Positions 22,836 through 33,934 of a stretch of DNA of 64,000 nt are shown here, piece by piece. Below the pieces are notes generated by a model. The model was not told the DNA's origin, did no database searches, and saw only the letters and a program-made list of their open reading frames with translations. The stretch lies in assembly GCA_036365515.1 (NCBI GenBank), contig CM070875.1, positions 98,900,628-98,964,627 on the forward strand, given 5' to 3'. Origin of the DNA: Torymus aiolomorphi. Its lineage: Eukaryota; Arthropoda; Insecta; Hymenoptera; Torymidae. The position numbers and the translations under genes were made by a program. The first letter of the stretch is position 1, and each line of letters starts with the position of its first letter.

Positions 22836-23404
22836 CTATACTTTGACAGTTTTGGAATACCACCTATAATACTCGATCACATAAGCCGGTTGCGAAAATC
22901 ATAAAACATTTCGTTGGAACGCAATACAACTTCAAAATGGCGTATCCGATGTTTGTGGTCAATATTGTATTATGTTTTTAAGTTATATGAGTAATGGCTT
23001 AGGTTTGAAGAAGTTTCAGCGTAGAAAAGCGATGTAAAGAAAAAGATCAAGCGTCTCTATCTAAGTCCGATGTTGCTGATTTATTGTATCAGTTTGTATC
23101 GTTACACATGGCAAGAATTGCTGATGTATTAAATACTATATTATTTGATAATAAATAGAAAAATTTGAATATACTTACTATGCACTTCTTTTTGTCTTCC
23201 TTGCCGTCCTCTTATTCCCAACTTATTATATTTTTAATTTACATTTCTAAATTGTAATATATAAAATAAATTTTATTTCACGAAATGAAGCTAGCTTACA
23301 TTTGAATATCTTTTGAAAAAAGTAGTTTTAAATTATTTAATTAAAAGAATAAAAATTAGTTAAAATTAGATGCTCATAAATGTTTTTAGTATGCTGACGC
23401 AAAC

Positions 23405-23800
23405 ATGCGCTGACGCAACCTCCATGATTCTTTTGCCGCGACAACGGTGGCAATGAGCTCTTAGCCGCGTCCGGTGTCCCCAGCGCGCGGCCGCTCGCAA
23501 GTCCGCGAGCTTTGTGGTGGGGCTAGCTCCGCGGCAAAGCAGCTCTTTCGCCGGCGCAGCGGTGGCCAATGAGCTCTTACACGCTGCGCCTCCCGCGGCC
23601 GATAAATCAGCTTGTTGAGGCAGAGCAGCAGCCAATGAGCTCTCTTCTGATGCGTTGCCGTCGCTAATCACAACGATGGAGACACAGCGGTAGCCAATGA
23701 ACTGCTTTTACACTGCATCGTCATCGGTCACGAGTGCGTTGTATGTATTCCTACACCAGCGCCACTAACTTTCCAGGGTGTGGTCCCCTGATGCGTCAGT
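23405..23800. promoter_or_regulatory. CCAAT-array module, copy b (inverted)
   Basis: This is the inverted relative of 21,740-22,060: CCAATGAGCTC occurs near 23,570 and 23,632 and CCAATGAACTGC near 23,694, followed by ACACCAGCGCCACTAACTTTCC and TGATGCGTCAGTAGTAGG. A minisatellite (CGACTTCCAATAGC) follows at 23,865-23,935. A frame on the minus strand has nearly the same Ala-rich translation as copy a, explained by DNA-level duplication. Confidence 0.55.
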
Positions 23801-24120
23801 AGTAGGCGAACCGCCGATGCAACCGTATGGATAACTGAAACAGTATTTGAAACAGCTACTTCTGCAGTCGACAGCCGATTTCCATCAGCCAACGGCCGAC
23901 TTCCAATAGCAGACAGTCGACACCCCGCTAATCATCCGCTTCTCGAGAAAGGTTTGAAAAGACATTGCACTGCTTACTCTATCAACGAGTCGAAAAACAC
24001 CAGTGTCTGATGTATGTTTGTTGGAACGTCAAAATATTGACGTGCGTGCATCTGGGTATGTGTGAGTATATGTATGGGTGTATGTGCTTCTATGTATAAT
24101 TCCTTTCCTTAAATCTTTCC

Positions 24121-25210
24121 TCTAGAAAAAATGTTTCCCTATGTAATTAAATAGTCAAAATAATGTGCAGCTGCAACTCGATGTACGTAACATTTTCTCA
24201 TTAATTGGCAAAATTCCTCAGCGTCGTACGATTAAATAAAGGAAAAAAAAAGTTGAGAAAAAGTGCAGAGAACCCAACTTATTGGGGGACACAACCAATG
24301 AGCTGATTTTCTCTTCCCACTCTGCGCCTCCCGCGGGCATTAAAGCAGTTTGTTGGGGGACATAACCAATGAGCTGCTTTTACACCGTGCCGTCACTGAT
24401 CACGAGTGCTTTCTTTGCGCTGCTACACCAGCGCCACTAGCTTTCCAAGGTGTGGTCCTTCGATGCGTCAGTAACAGATGGACGGTAACAGTAACCATAT
24501 GGATAAATGAAACAGTATTTGAAGCACACTGAAAAAACTCTGGCACGAGAGACGTCTTTATTCCTTTATGGAGATCGTCTTAAGGTTATGTACGTCTGTT
24601 GTTCCGCGCTGCAAGTCTGTTGTGTGGCAAGGGAGCTCTGCCGTCCCTTTTTCGGGGCGTCTGCTCAACCGCCGAGCAGCGCACTCGTCTCAGCACGTCT
24701 CTTAACCCGACAGGGATGTGAGAGCTCCCTTAGTAGGAGCAACAGACACATGCAATCGTCAAGGCGACTTCTATTTTCGTTTTCGAACGTCTTGCGTGCC
24801 AGAGTTTTTTCAGTGCAGCTACTTCCAGCAGACGACAGCCGACTTCCACCAGCCAACGGAGGAGTTCCAACAGCCGCCTTTCCGCTGGTCATCCGTTCCC
24901 CGAAAAGTGTGGCGCGTGTTCATCAGTAGACATCTCTAGCTCGCCGGTTCGCCGCATCTTTTTTTAATCTCGGTTTTAAATAATGTGCAGCTGCAACTCG
25001 ATGTACGTGACATTTTCTCATTCATCAACAAAATTCCACCGTGTCATACGATTAAATAAAGGAGAAATAACAATTTCAACTTTCTTTCCTCGAGAAAAAT
25101 TGTTTCCCTATGTAATTCAATAGTCAAAATAATGTGCAGCTGCAACTCGATGTACGTGACGTTTTCTCATTAATCAGCAAAATTCCACAGTGCCATACGA
25201 TTAAATAAAG
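24121..25210 (+). repeat. Three direct copies of a poly-A-signal segment
   Basis: A roughly 110-bp segment (TTTCCCTATGTAATT, AATGTGCAGCTGCAACTCG, ACATTTTCTCATTA, CGATTAAATAAAGG) occurs at 24,121-24,247, 24,977-25,066 and 25,082-25,210. Each ends in AATAAAGG, so it may be a duplicated transcript 3' end on the plus strand. Between copies one and two lie a partial CCAAT module (24,290-24,490) and a MITE (24,527-24,815). Confidence 0.75.
24527..24815. mobile_element. 289-bp MITE, TIR CACTGAAAAAACTCTGGCACG
   Basis: The left end reads CACTGAAAAAACTCTGGCAC and the right end is its complement (GTGCCAGAGTTTTTTCAGTG). It splits a segment that is uninterrupted in two relatives: TTTGAAACAGCTACTTC at about 23,850 and TTTGAAGCAGATACTTCC at about 22,088. 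Comparison with these empty sites indicates that only CA was duplicated on insertion. The superfamily is uncertain: the CACTG start recalls Chapaev/CMC-type ends, but a 2-bp duplication does not fit that group. Confidence 0.75.
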
Positions 25211-25219
25211 AAGAAAAAA

Positions 25220-25785
25220 GTCGACGCGTTTCCCGTTCGGAAAACATGATGGAACACATGGCAAGATGCAATTTTGACGATTGTAAATTATGACTAATTC
25301 GAGGTAAGACGATATAATTCGACAACAGAGAGTCCACGTGCGATGAGATCATCCGTGGAAAAGATGAACGGTCGTCCGGCTGTCAGGCGCGTATATTGTC
25401 TTGTCGCGTGAACATATCCGTCGCAAAGTGTCATGAATGTATTGTGCGGTTTCTGAAGTGCGTCGTGTGTCTCTCTTGTACCCCCATACAAATGTTGTGC
25501 GCTAGTACGTTATGTAGATAGTGGTTCAATGCAGAAAATTCGGGTGAACAGTTCCGCGAGTGTGTCGCGGAAGTGTAATCAATGACGAAGTGGTCTTATG
25601 GGTTGTCCATGAGGTTCGGCTATTCCATTTTTTCAAGCCGTGCGCACACGATTAGATACTGCGCGTGGGTATTGGCCGCTCGCTGCACAGTTCAGAGAGG
25701 TTATACGCAAAAGTTTTAAAAAGCCATCAAATACCCATGAATCTGAAATTTTTTTGCGGAGATGCACTTCTCATCTTGCATGTTT
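25220..25785. other. No gene recognised
   Basis: A minus-strand frame at 25,294-25,491 (THDALQKPHNTFMTLCDGY) has no motif I recognise. The remainder is unique-looking and leads into the right inverted arm at 25,786. Confidence 0.3.
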
Positions 25786-26755
25786 TCAATGAGTCATTAA
25801 CCAAATTTTACAATCTTTAATTTTCAAAAAATCCTTACTTTTTCGACGTAGATCGATTCTATTTTAAATAATAAACTTACGTTTCAAATTTCAAACCGAT
25901 ATCTTGAAAATCAGAGAAAATACGTTATTTCCAGCTTTTACCAAAAATTTCTTACAAACTAAAAAATAAATTTTAAATGAAACGGAATAAAGGTGATTGC
26001 GCGAATGTAGAGTAACGAAGAAATTAGAATTAAAACACTCGAGAGGTGAGCGAGAGAGTCCTCGTTGTGTTCTTATCTTATCTCCATGTCACTGATAAAA
26101 CTACAAAATAAAAAGTTTTACAATTGTTGAATTTTGAATAATTTTTAACGGCATTATATTCAGGGTGTTTAAACATGCCTACTGTGTTAAAATCACGCTC
26201 GTATCTAAAAATTAACTTAATTAAATAATAACAATTTTAGTTTTTATATTGTCAAATTTTTTAGATTGTAATTTAATTGCGACAAGTAACATAATGATAA
26301 AGATTTACATAAAATCTCGCGTTTTACTTAATTATTGGGTTGTTGATGGAATTTTTTTGAAAGGATGTTATTCGCACGTTGCTTGACTCGAATATGATAT
26401 TTCTTTCTTGAACCTTTGACTTTCCTGTAAAGTTCAAGAGCACATACTTTTAATCACGTTGCGCTTACTTTCATGCACGTGAAGCAGTAGTTGCATTTTT
26501 AGAAAGACGTAACATAAGATGATCTTATTGTCACGCGTTTTCAGGATTCTTCTCTTTCACCGCTTTAAACACTCTCAGTTCTCCTGCAAACTGCAGCGCT
26601 GTAAGATGCAGGAGACGAGTTTACTGGATAAACCCTCGAAAATTCGTTCGGTACGGTTGGCTCGTTTCGAAAACACATACTTCTGGGTAAATTGATGCTT
26701 AAAACTAAAACAATTTGTGTTATGATGAAAATTCCGAAGATATTCAATTTATTAA

Positions 26756-29141
26756 CCTTTAGGCTGCGGGGAAATTTCAGTACAAATTGACCTCTCAGAA
26801 TATATAAATGTATACATAATATCACTGGATATCTCAGATAGAGTCGCTGATCTGACTGCTGGTCCATATATCGACCAGCCCCGCAGGCAACGTAAAGTAC
26901 AATGTAAAAAAAGTTGTCTCTTTTGTTATGAAGATTTGAGAGGGTATTTCTATGTAATTTCACGCGTTAAATATGAAAAAAATAGTAACAAAATTCTCGC
27001 AGCCACCCTTGACCTTGAAAATCACCATTTGAAGGTCAAATTTCATTCCTACTATAATAGTCTAGGAGCTGGGTACCGTCCCGTATGTAATAATATGTTC
27101 CCGGGTAAAAACAGGTGTTTCTTATAGATTTTGACCCGTAGAATCCGAATATCGAGGTTAAAATTCGAAAAAAGTGGTAGAAATTGTTTAAAACGCATTT
27201 GTTTAAACAAATAAGAAACTGTTATTATTTTTTGTCGGGATAATTTTTTTATGAAAATTTAGGCTATTCTAAGACGAAATGCCCCTTAGCATTTTTTTCA
27301 TAAAATCGATATTTCAAAAGTTATGAATTTTTGAAGTTTGATTTTTACGTTTTTTTTGCAACTTTGATTAACAATAACTTTGGAAAAAATCAACTTTTTT
27401 TGAAAATGAAAGTTTCCTCTTATTCTTTGAGATGAAAACTATCATATTCATTTGTATTATTTCAAGTCTTATGTTGTTAACTATTTATTTCGTTATTTAA
27501 CAAATACTGCTTTTTCGATATTTCCAAGGACTATTTCAATACACGATTGGAGTAACGCGCGCATCCATGGCTTTTCAAAATCATTATATTTGAAAGTTAA
27601 ACCAATACCTAACTATTGGTGCGATTGCAAACAAATTTTAATGTCTAATAAATAAACAACTTATTGTTTAAACAAAGAAAAAACAATTATCAACATTTGA
27701 CTTTTTCATACATAATATATTACATTTCGTTTACTCAAAAATATAAAATTAAGGTAATGTCAAGAAATAATGAAAACAAATTATACAAGAACAAATATTT
27801 AATTTAAATATAAATACATGTATAAAAATGAATAACTAAGTAAAATATAATATTATTTATATTTATTCTTACACGTTTCATTTTTCTGACAGAAACAGAA
27901 GTAACACAACAACATGAGGTTTTAATGCATGCTTTATAATGACAGCTCGGAAAGAAGTTTTAATTTTATTACCCCCTATGGATGATTTTGTGCCGAACTG
28001 CGAATGTAAAGCATGCATCAAAAACTCATGTTGTTGTGTTCGAGCAGCGATTGCATGTTGTTCATTCTGTTTCTGTCAAAAAAATGAAACGTGTAAGAAT
28101 AAATATAAATAATATTATATTTTACTTAGTTATTCATTTTTATACATGTATTTATATTTAAATTAAATATTTGTTCTTGTATAATTTGTTTTCATTATTT
28201 CTTGACATTACCTTAATTTTATATTTTTGAGTAAACGAAATGTAATATATTATGTATGAAAAAGTCAAATGTTGATAATTGTTTTTTTCTTTGTTTAAAC
28301 AATAAGTTGTTTATTTATTAGACATTAAAATTGGTTTGCAATCGCACCAATAGTTAGGTATTGGTTTAACTTTCAAATATAATGATTTTGAAAAGCCCTG
28401 GATGCGCGCGTTACTCCAACCGTGTATTGAAATAGTGCTTGGAAATATCGAAAAAGCAGTATTTGTTAAATAACGAAATAAATAGTTAACAACGTAAGAC
28501 TTGAAATAATACAAATGAATATGATAGTTTTTATCTCAAAGAATAAGAGGAAACTTTCATTTTCAAAAAAAGTTGATTTTTTCCAAAGTTATTGTTAATC
28601 AAAGTTGCAAAAAAAACGTAAAAATCAAAATTCAAAAATTCATAACTTTTGAAATATCGATTTTATGAAAAAAATGCTAAGGGGCATTTCGTCTTAAAAT
28701 AGCCTAAATTTTCATTAAAAAATTATCCCGACAAAAAATAATAACAGTTTCTTATTTGTTTAAACAAATGCGTTTTAAACAATTTCTACCACTTTTTTCG
28801 AATTTTAACCTCGATATTCGGATTCTACGGGTCAAAATCTATAAGAAACACCTGTTTTTACCCGGGGACATATTATTGCATACGGTACCCAGCTCCTAGA
28901 CTATAAGTCAAGTTTTTAGACGGTTTTCGTACGTAGTTTGATGTGCTGAATAGGTAAAAAATAATAAAAAATTCCTGTTGATAATCCTGACTTTGAAAAT
29001 CAGTATTTCAAGGTCAAGAATGTTTTGAGAAATTTTAAAACTATTTGTTATGTATTCAGAACATCAAATATGATCTAAAAACTTCAAATATTCTTTGTCT
29101 CTAGAGTGGTCCATATATCGACCACCCCCGCAGCTAAAAGG
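26756..29141. mobile_element. piggyBac-type non-autonomous insertion with TTAA duplication
   Basis: TTAA occurs at 26,752-26,755 and 29,142-29,145. Inside are inverted ends CCTTTAGGCTGCGGGG and CCCCGCAGCTAAAAGG. The other arm of the host element is uninterrupted at the matching place (near 19,225), so this is an insertion into the right arm. The word GGTCCATATATCGACC appears near both ends (26,864 and 29,110). A TTAA duplication with CC-starting ends is typical of the piggyBac superfamily. A further foldback (27,060-28,901) makes up most of its length. No transposase is visible. Confidence 0.85.
27060..28901. mobile_element. 1.84-kb foldback nested in the TTAA element
   Basis: Arms of about 870 bp (27,060-27,925 and 28,035-28,901) are nearly identical inverted copies around a roughly 110-bp centre. 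The ends are GTCTAGGAGCTGGGTACCG and its complement, with TA on both flanks, compatible with a Tc1/mariner-type MITE, although the flanks are AT-rich so this is weak support. Both arms contain the same 67-residue frame (YYFKSYVVNYLFRYL ... CDC). Its few differences follow overall arm similarity, so I do not call a gene. Confidence 0.8.
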
Positions 29142-29146
29142 TTAAG

Positions 29147-29455
29147 GTGAACGAAATTTGTGCGCGTAGTGATAGTACCAAGTTAGAAACGGAAATTGAC
29201 GCTAAAGACGAGAAAATCGACAGTATTCCGGAGCAGAAAAGCGAAATTGAAGTTGACGGCGAATACAGTGAGGTTGAAGTGAATTATACTGTTTGCGAAA
29301 GTGTGCATAGTGATAATAGCGACTGCCAACAATCAGTGTGTGAAGAAGATAATTTTAAAGGATTTACCAAAAAGGACTTATATAAAAATAGTGAAAAACT
29401 GAGGTTTTTAAAAACTTTTGAAGAAAGCAGAAAAGAGAGTGCAAAAAGAAAATAA
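29147..29455 (+). CDS. Acidic small element protein, right copy (102 aa)
   Basis: This is the counterpart of 18,937-19,254, with the same acidic composition (KIDSIPEQKSEIEVDG), VCESVHSDNSDC and EEDNFKGFTKKDLYKN. It begins directly beside the TTAA insertion, so its natural upstream part is separated: the left-arm copy starts some residues earlier. The Lys/Arg-rich coiled-coil-like frame at 29,418-29,648 (YLKKKALRLNKKLEKLN) follows in another frame. This suggests that acidic head, coiled coil and the 29,605-29,874 protein were once continuous or spliced. Confidence 0.45.
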   Translation: MNEICARSDSTKLETEIDAKDEKIDSIPEQKSEIEVDGEYSEVEVNYTVCESVHSDNSDCQQSVCEEDNFKGFTKKDLYKNSEKLRFLKTFEESRKESAKRK

Positions 29456-29604
29456 AATTGACTTTTTAATAAAGAAACGGAGTTATTTAAAAAAAAAAGC
29501 TTTACGTTTAAATAAAAAATTGGAAAAATTAAATCGTGCAATTAATAGATTAAAAAGACAAAGTTTTCCTCGTGACTGTAAAGCGATAGTGAATTACCCG
29601 CATA

Positions 29605-29874
29605 ATGCAAGCACCAAACCAAGAAGAGGAAACCGAAAAAATCGGTGATGATGTGGAAACAGAGGCCGATTTACCATTAGAAAGTGTTATCAGATATAGT
29701 GACCAGCTCCAAAGACTATTTCAAGCGCGTCGGGCTTTCCCAATTTTTATTTGGCCGCACTTTGTTAATACGCTGGTTAAATTCTTGGTTTGGCGCGATC
29801 ATTACCGTGTGTACCAGTGGTCTGTTACGAATGTACAGGATTTGTACAATGTGAACTTTGAAACCCTGTCTTGA
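29605..29874 (+). CDS. Small element protein, right copy (89 aa)
   Basis: This matches the left-arm protein at 18,464-18,754 from MQAPNxEEETEKI to LYNVNFETL, with short deletions (for example QARRAFPIF where the left copy has extra Arg residues). Start and stop positions are preserved in both arms although they differ by several percent in DNA, and the length changes keep the frame. That argues mildly for past coding constraint. The family is not recognised. Confidence 0.45.
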   Translation: MQAPNQEEETEKIGDDVETEADLPLESVIRYSDQLQRLFQARRAFPIFIWPHFVNTLVKFLVWRDHYRVYQWSVTNVQDLYNVNFETLS

Positions 29875-30161
29875 TGTCAGAAGGGTACAGCCATCGCTGT
29901 GAAACACCTGCAGAACATCCCCATATATTGTATATTTTATTTTACGGAAACTCATTGGGCTCTAGTCTACAAAAATAAAATGAGGAAGCAGGAGAAACTC
30001 GAACGCATCCGATTTTTCCATGATTAGAAGGTAAGAAAAATTTTATATATTATTTACAATATAATATTATAACATATAATTTTTATAATAAATATAATTT
30101 TTATAAGAAAAATAAAAACGATGTTATAGTAGAAAGCTTTACGACTACCTCTCGGCCTCAC

Positions 30162-30364
<203 letters not shown>

Positions 30365-31288
30365 CCCTCTCAGGCGCGTGTACCGCGTTCACAGGGAATA
30401 TCGATGAATCTTCTGTGCAGCGCTAGCTCGTTACTCTCCACCTCTTCCAGCGCAGCTTCAACAATCATTTTATATCCGAAAACTTTTGCGTTTCACCCAG
30501 CGGGCCTCAATTTAAAAGCACTGCTACTACCACGATCAGCACCACCAGCACCAGCACAGCATAACTTGTGATATTCGCGTGCCATTGCACGAGGCAAAGG
30601 TCTTCATATTCGACATGTTAAGCGCTTAACTGCCGCCCGCTCATTAACCTCAATCTCGCTCTCTCTCTCTCAAATTTTTTTTTTGTCATCAAACCACTTC
30701 TCTCTCGGGAAAATATAGGCGAAAAAAATAGTCTTTTCTCACTCTAAGAAACGAGAATGTGTGGTCTCCACCATATTCAACTTAAAAAATTTAATTTTAT
30801 TAAAAAGTTAAGTTCAATTTAAAATACTCAGCCCCTGTGATGTCATGGTGATAAGAACTGGGCAAATGCTCGAGTGATGGTTATCGCTTATGAGATTACA
30901 TTACATGTCTTACAGCTTGTAAGACAACGTTATTGTGACAAGCTGAGAGCTATACACGTGATTGTGGATTGTATTTCTCGCTTGACAAATTGTGCTGATA
31001 TTGTGGGGTCGCATGGCTATGTTTTGCTCTCGAAGATGAATCCCTATGTCACTACATTCTTTCACGTGTGAAATCTAGTCTTCAGTGAGGCTTACTTATC
31101 ACAGCGCGGGAGGGGATACCGAGCTTAACAATGCATACATCAGCTTTTTTTAAAAGTACAATGTATTGGATGCAGAAAATCGTGCATCCTACTACCTACA
31201 GGATCGCCAGTGCTCATCTAATCTTCTCAGCATGCGTGTCGTTTAAAATTGTGTCGCTGGTGTATCTTCACCAAGTGAGAACGCCCCC

Positions 31289-31861
31289 GTGTGTGAAACC
31301 GAGGTAGATCTCGTCAATTTATTATACGAGCGAAATATTCTACAAGATGATATGCAATTTTCATTTGATACAACAGTGTATGATAGTGCTTTAAACAGTG
31401 ACAGTGATATTTCTAGTTATTGCACATCAGATGTTTCTAGTGGTGATGAAAGCGTAAATTCATTCAACGGTCAGTTGCACCTTTTCCTATTAGACATACA
31501 GGAGCAGAGAGACCGGCGAAAGAAATACGTCACCGATAGACGCGCACGGAAACGGTTAGGGCGTGTACGCCTGGGTCTGTCCTGTACCCGTAGACGGGTC
31601 AGCAGCGACGACTCCCCGTTCCGTGGATTTTCGAAGGACGATATCAACATCGAACATAGTGAAACAATTAAAAAACTAATAAAACAGTGCTTACAAAAAA
31701 TAGTGTTACCGACAGAACGGAAAATTACTAGAAAAGATTTTTGCGGTTTATGTGACAAGAGATATTATAACCAAAAGAAAAGTAAGTGGATATACTGTGA
31801 GCGGTGCAGGATGTGGGTGTGTCCTATGTGCAAAACTTATCTGTGTTGTCCGGATCATTAA
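31289..31861 (+). CDS. 190-aa protein: acidic head, basic middle, Cys-rich zinc domain
   Basis: Residues 1 to about 65 are acidic and Ser-rich (NSDSDISSYC, SSGDES), followed by a strongly basic segment (RDRRKKYVTDRRARKRLGRVRLG, near residues 75-100) that could be a nuclear localisation signal. The C-terminus from about residue 150 has Cys pairs in order (CGLC, CERC, CPMC, CCPDH), a likely two-zinc domain. A Cys-rich C-terminus is also seen in piggyBac transposases, but no DDD core is present. The chosen start may be a few codons early, because the frame opens without an ATG-strong context. FRGFSKDDI links it to the acidic arm proteins. Confidence 0.5.
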   Translation: MCETEVDLVNLLYERNILQDDMQFSFDTTVYDSALNSDSDISSYCTSDVSSGDESVNSFNGQLHLFLLDIQEQRDRRKKYVTDRRARKRLGRVRLGLSCTRRRVSSDDSPFRGFSKDDINIEHSETIKKLIKQCLQKIVLPTERKITRKDFCGLCDKRYYNQKKSKWIYCERCRMWVCPMCKTYLCCPDH

Positions 31862-31875
31862 TGGTAGGTTTATAA

Positions 31876-31879
<4 letters not shown>

Positions 31880-31937
<58 letters not shown>

Positions 31938-31997
31938 AATTTTAAAACCGTATACCTAGAATTTTTTTTCGAGCATTCTCTCTCTAGAATAACATAT

Positions 31998-32062
<65 letters not shown>
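31880..32062. repeat. (TA)n and (TG)n microsatellites
   Basis: TA repeats at 31,880-31,932 and TG repeats at about 32,000-32,062, followed by mixed TGTGCG tracts to 32,315. They correspond to the CA tracts of the left arm. The repeated spacer around CTCTCTGGAATGGCGCG is present twice here, as in the left arm. Confidence 0.95.
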
Positions 32063-32067
<5 letters not shown>

Positions 32068-32999
32068 GTGCATGCGTGTATGCGTATGTGTGTATGTGTG
32101 TGTGCATCTCTCTCTCCCTCTCTCTGGAATGGCGCGTGTGCGCGCGTGTGTGTGCGACGTATGTGCGTGGGTGTGTGTGAAAAAATAAAAAATGTTATAG
32201 TATAGAAACCATCTCTCTCTCTGGAATGGCGCGCGCGTGTGTGTCTGTGTATGTGTGCGTCATGTGCGTGTGTGTGTGCGTCTGTGTGTGTGTGTGTGTG
32301 CGCGCGCGCGCGCAAACGTATTCACCATAGAGACTTATGCACAAACTTTGCTAACGCAGCACTATGACGAGGCCCGACAAACATTGACCTTAGATGGCGC
32401 CGATGAGTCATTGTTTGGGTCTCGCCATAGTGCTGCTATAACTACTCATAGGTATACATTTTCTATTAAAAACAAACAATTTAAACACATCAATTACTAT
32501 AAAAGTGGTAGTCATATGAAAAAATGGTAAAGGAACTTTTTTCTTAGAATTTTGCGCTCTACAGGATTATGTTTACAGACGCATACATTTTCAGAACAAG
32601 TTGTATATAACTTATATATTCAGTTAAAGTTAAAGTATTTAAAAAAACTATCTATTCATTAGATATAATTGAAATAATTTGATTAATTTTGTTATTGACA
32701 ACTATCTTCTTTCTTTTTCCATTATAAAAATAGCTTTTTGTATAAATGACCAAACATGTGGGAAAGCAACCGGATAATCAATTTTTAAAATGAAAAAAAT
32801 TTATATTAAAAAAACTCTATAACCAATAATATGTTATCTAAATCTTAACATTATATTAATCTTTATTATTATTATAAAATTAGCGAAACTGCTTAATACA
32901 TTCATAGGTTTCTATTATTTGAATCCTTTTTTGTCGGAGTATCTTCTTTTTCTTCGAATTTGTATATGGGTAGTTCTCTGACAAGGAAAGGGTACTTGG

Positions 33000-33930
33000 T
33001 GTCCACCTCCGATTTTCATGAAACTTCGCATATGAGTAGAGTGTCAAAAAATATTCCACACGTATTTTTTTTATCTGCGGAAAAACATATCTAAGGGGTG
33101 AAAATCGCCCTTAAAGTTCACCCCCAAAAACCGTTTTTTTTTAATATCTCAAGATGGAATCGGAATTTTTTAATGAAACCAACACCTACTTGTTTCTTAT
33201 CAAAAGTCGAGTTTTTAGGCACAGTTTTAAAGGTGGGGGTTGCATCCCCTATTTTTTATAAGGTTAAATATGATATTTTCCCTTGTATTTTTGATATAAA
33301 AATGTTTTAATGAGCTAAATTTGATGGAAAATTGCCATGTTATAAAGAAAATTGAAAATTATAGTTGATCTGTTTCGAGATATAAAAATAAAAACACGTT
33401 GGCGGGATGAATTACCCCTAATTTAATTAATTACCTTTTTGTTAGTGTCTGCCTCCGATTTTCATGAAACTTTGCAACTGGCATCGAAAAATATTTGACA
33501 CGTATTTTTTGGGTGAAAACCACCCTTAAAATTCACCCCAAAAAACAGTTTTTTTTTAATATCTCGAGATAGAATCGGAATTTTTTAATGAAACCAACTC
33601 CTATTGGTTTCTTATAAAAAGACGAGTATTTGGATACAGTTTTAATGATAAGGGGTTGCACCCCTATTTTTATGGGGGTAAATATAATTTTTGTCACACT
33701 GTTTTTGAAATAACAAAGTTTTGACGAGCCATATTTGGTTAAAAAATGCCATATTTACAATTAAAGAAAATTAGAAATTATAGTTGACCTGTTTCGAGGT
33801 TTAAAAAAACACATAGAAGGGGTGAGCTACCCCTATTTATTTACTTATCTTTTAGTGATTAAAAAAAATTGATCACAACATTCCTTTGGATTTTTAATTT
33901 TGTAATGCTTATTTTGACTCATATTTACTA
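33000..33930. repeat. Two tandem copies of a roughly 420-bp repeat
   Basis: The segment with CTCCGATTTTCATGAAAC, ATATCTCGAGATAGAATCGG, TGAAACCAAC and GTTTCGAG occurs twice (about 33,000-33,420 and 33,430-33,850). An inverted version lies at 41,225-41,875 with the same words in complement. It is non-coding and most likely a dispersed repeat family. From 32,620 to 33,000 there is only AT-rich unique sequence. Confidence 0.75.
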
Positions 33931-33934
33931 TTAA

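Noticed and set aside
21805..23671. Ala-rich proteins over the CCAAT blocks
   Set aside because: Composition follows the GC-rich repeat; frames overlap promoter-like words and lack any domain.
27452..28514. 67-residue frame duplicated in the nested foldback
   Set aside because: Both copies lie in near-identical inverted arms; no motif and no upstream continuation.
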